In this document: piece by piece, positions 5,004-5,997 of the stretch
Position numbering within the stretch: the first letter of the stretch is position 1
How the letters are laid out: each line of letters starts with the position of its first letter
DNA from: Chloroflexota bacterium
GTDB lineage: Bacteria; Chloroflexota; Anaerolineae; UBA1429
Assembly: GCA_014360745.1 (NCBI GenBank)
Contig: JACIWY010000244.1
Coordinates: 1 to 5,997, forward strand
Direction: 5' to 3'
DNA: 5,997 nt
The notes under the pieces: model-generated
Databases searched by the model: none
What the model saw: only the letters and a program-made list of their open reading frames with translations
Told to the model about the DNA's origin: nothing
Position numbers and translations under genes: made by a program

Positions 5004-5839
5004 GAGATACCCTGATCATCGCCCATCTGACCTATCGAGAGGCCCAGCGTCGCAAGATCCTTTGGGCCGCTCTGGGGCTGGGCTTGGCATTTGTGCTCCT
5101 CTATGGTATCGGCTTTTATTTTATATACCGCGAGATAAGCCAATATCTCACCACAGGCCGGGACATTGCGCTGGACAGTGGCTTTAACTTTGTGGTCATG
5201 GCCGGGCTCTATGTGGTCAGTTTTCTCGGCGTTATGCTGGCCGTGCTTACCTCGGTGGGCAGCCTGGCCGGGGAAATCTCTTCGCATACCATCCAGGCGT
5301 TGGCCGTCAAGCCGCTGCGTCGGGCGACGTTGGTGTTGGGCAAATGGTTGGGCTTGGCCTTGATGCTAGCCATTTATATCGCCTTGTTGGTGTTCGGCAT
5401 CGTAGGCAGCACTTGGGCTATTTCCGGCTATTGGCTGCCGCGTCTGTTCGAGGGGTTGGGGTTGATGATCTTGCAAGCCTGGATCATGCTCACCATCAGC
5501 ATCCTCGGCGGCACGAGAATGTCCACCATCGCCAATGGCGTCGTGGCCTTTATGTTGTATGGGCTGGCTTTCATCGGTGGCTGGATCGAACAATTCGGTG
5601 CCATGACCTACAACGAAACGGCCGTGGATATCGGCATCCTAACCAGTTTGCTGGTGCCCAGCGAGGCGATGTGGAAAAAGGCTGCGGCCATCATGCAGCC
5701 GGCCATCGTTGTAGCCTTGCCCGTGTCCCCCTTCTCCATGGGCTTGGCGCCCAGCTCGGCCATGATCCTCTACGCCGTGGCCTATACCATGGCTTTGTTG
5801 GCGTTGGCCGTCTATTCCTTCAACCACCGCGACTTGTAA
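5000..5839 (+). CDS. ABC-2 type transporter permease
   Basis: A 279-residue inner membrane protein, partner of the ATPase just upstream. About six membrane helices are visible: near 21-42, 64-86, 112-136, 150-170, 178-196 and 252-273. Between helices 2 and 3 is GEISSHTIQALAVKPLRRAT followed by LVLGKWLG, the cytoplasmic coupling segment typical of ABC-2 permeases (acidic residue, then the P-x-x-R region, then gK). The N-terminus (AHLTYREAQRRKILW) is the usual amphipathic entry helix. A loop of about 55 residues (196-250) lies between helices 5 and 6, probably outside. ATG 5000 overlaps the ATPase stop as ATGA, with AAAGG 9 bases before it, so translation is coupled. Two such subunits would pair with two ATPases. 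Substrate unknown. Confidence 0.92.
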   Translation: MRDTLIIAHLTYREAQRRKILWAALGLGLAFVLLYGIGFYFIYREISQYLTTGRDIALDSGFNFVVMAGLYVVSFLGVMLAVLTSVGSLAGEISSHTIQALAVKPLRRATLVLGKWLGLALMLAIYIALLVFGIVGSTWAISGYWLPRLFEGLGLMILQAWIMLTISILGGTRMSTIANGVVAFMLYGLAFIGGWIEQFGAMTYNETAVDIGILTSLLVPSEAMWKKAAAIMQPAIVVALPVSPFSMGLAPSSAMILYAVAYTMALLALAVYSFNHRDL

Positions 5840-5870
5840 CAACTACGAAAATAGCGGCCTTTTCGGATTG

Positions 5871-5909
5871 AGGTGACGGACACTTGCAAGTGCCCGTCAC
5901 CTTGTTTTT
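5871..5909 (+). terminator. rho-independent terminator of the ABC operon
   Basis: AGGTGACGG (5871-5879) pairs with CCGTCACCT (5894-5902) over 9 bp. After one A-C mismatch the stem continues with CACT/AGTG (5881-5884 with 5889-5892), and TTTTT follows at 5905-5909. It begins 31 bases after the permease stop. It belongs to the same palindrome family as 3832-3866. Confidence 0.92.
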
Positions 5910-5936
5910 GCCAGGGCGCGCACACGGGCGGATAAT
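5908..5936 (+). promoter_or_regulatory. candidate promoter of the next gene
   Basis: TTGCCA (5908-5913), a 17-base spacer and GATAAT (5931-5936); each box matches consensus at 5 of 6. The -35 uses the last bases of the terminator T-run. The predicted start near 5943 would leave only about 7 leader bases, excluding most of the Shine-Dalgarno, so the match could be chance. Confidence 0.4.
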
Positions 5937-5949
5937 AAGGGGGACGGCT

Positions 5950-5997
5950 ATGCCCTTTGCTCGATTCGAGGATGTGTGGCGGGATGGAAGTCCAAGT
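5950..5997 (+). CDS. start of an unrecognised gene, cut by the window end
   Basis: ATG 5950 is preceded by AAGGGGG (5937-5943 region) with a gap of 6 bases and opens a frame of 16 codons (MPFARFEDVWRDGSPS) to the window end. It follows the ABC terminator, so it is a separate transcription unit. Too little is visible to name a family. Confidence 0.55.
   Translation, partial: MPFARFEDVWRDGSPS

Noticed and set aside
5846..5865. CGAAAA/TTTTCG hairpin right after the permease stop
   Set aside because: Only 6 mostly A-T pairs with an 8-base loop and no T-run after it; the strong terminator lies just beyond.
1..5997. CRISPR arrays, tRNA or rRNA genes, insertion sequences
   Set aside because: No regularly spaced repeats, cloverleaf, rRNA-like stretch or transposase was seen on either strand.

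Overview
The window is a GC-rich bacterial segment with all confident genes on the + strand. It most resembles a member of the Chloroflexota (Anaerolineae/Chloroflexia-like). The reasons are the gene families present, the membrane anti-sigma factor with a large outer domain, the FSKGM-type ABC signature and the palindromic terminators. This placement is a judgement from pattern, not from a search.

Region 1 (1-1889) holds two tandem UxuA-like (mannonate dehydratase family) sugar-acid dehydratases. The first is cut by the window start. Both keep a His/Cys/His/Asp metal-ligand set, and the second ends at a near-perfect rho-independent terminator. They probably form the end of a sugar-acid catabolic operon.

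Region 2 (1890-3724) is a two-gene regulatory unit: an ECF-type sigma-70 factor and a membrane-bound zinc-binding anti-sigma factor. They are coupled by an ATGA overlap and a strong Shine-Dalgarno. The anti-sigma has a C-x24-H-x3-C-x2-C motif in the cytoplasmic part, one membrane helix and a sensor-like domain of about 255 residues outside.

Region 3 (3725-4043) is a 319-base non-coding spacer dense in signals. It contains a palindromic terminator, a small hairpin, an inverted repeat, a good divergent minus-strand promoter, a sigma-A-type + promoter and an overlapping ECF-like promoter motif.

Region 4 (4044-5909) is a two-gene ABC-2 type transporter, an ATPase plus a six-helix permease. The two are again coupled by an ATGA overlap and end in a terminator of the same palindrome family as the one in region 3. 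A new gene starts at 5950 and leaves the window after 16 codons.

The main inference is that regions 2-4 form one envelope-response circuit. A GGAAC-N17-CGT(C/T) motif lies upstream of both the sigma gene and the ABC operon. This suggests that the sigma factor drives its own operon and the neighbouring transporter, with the anti-sigma as the gate.
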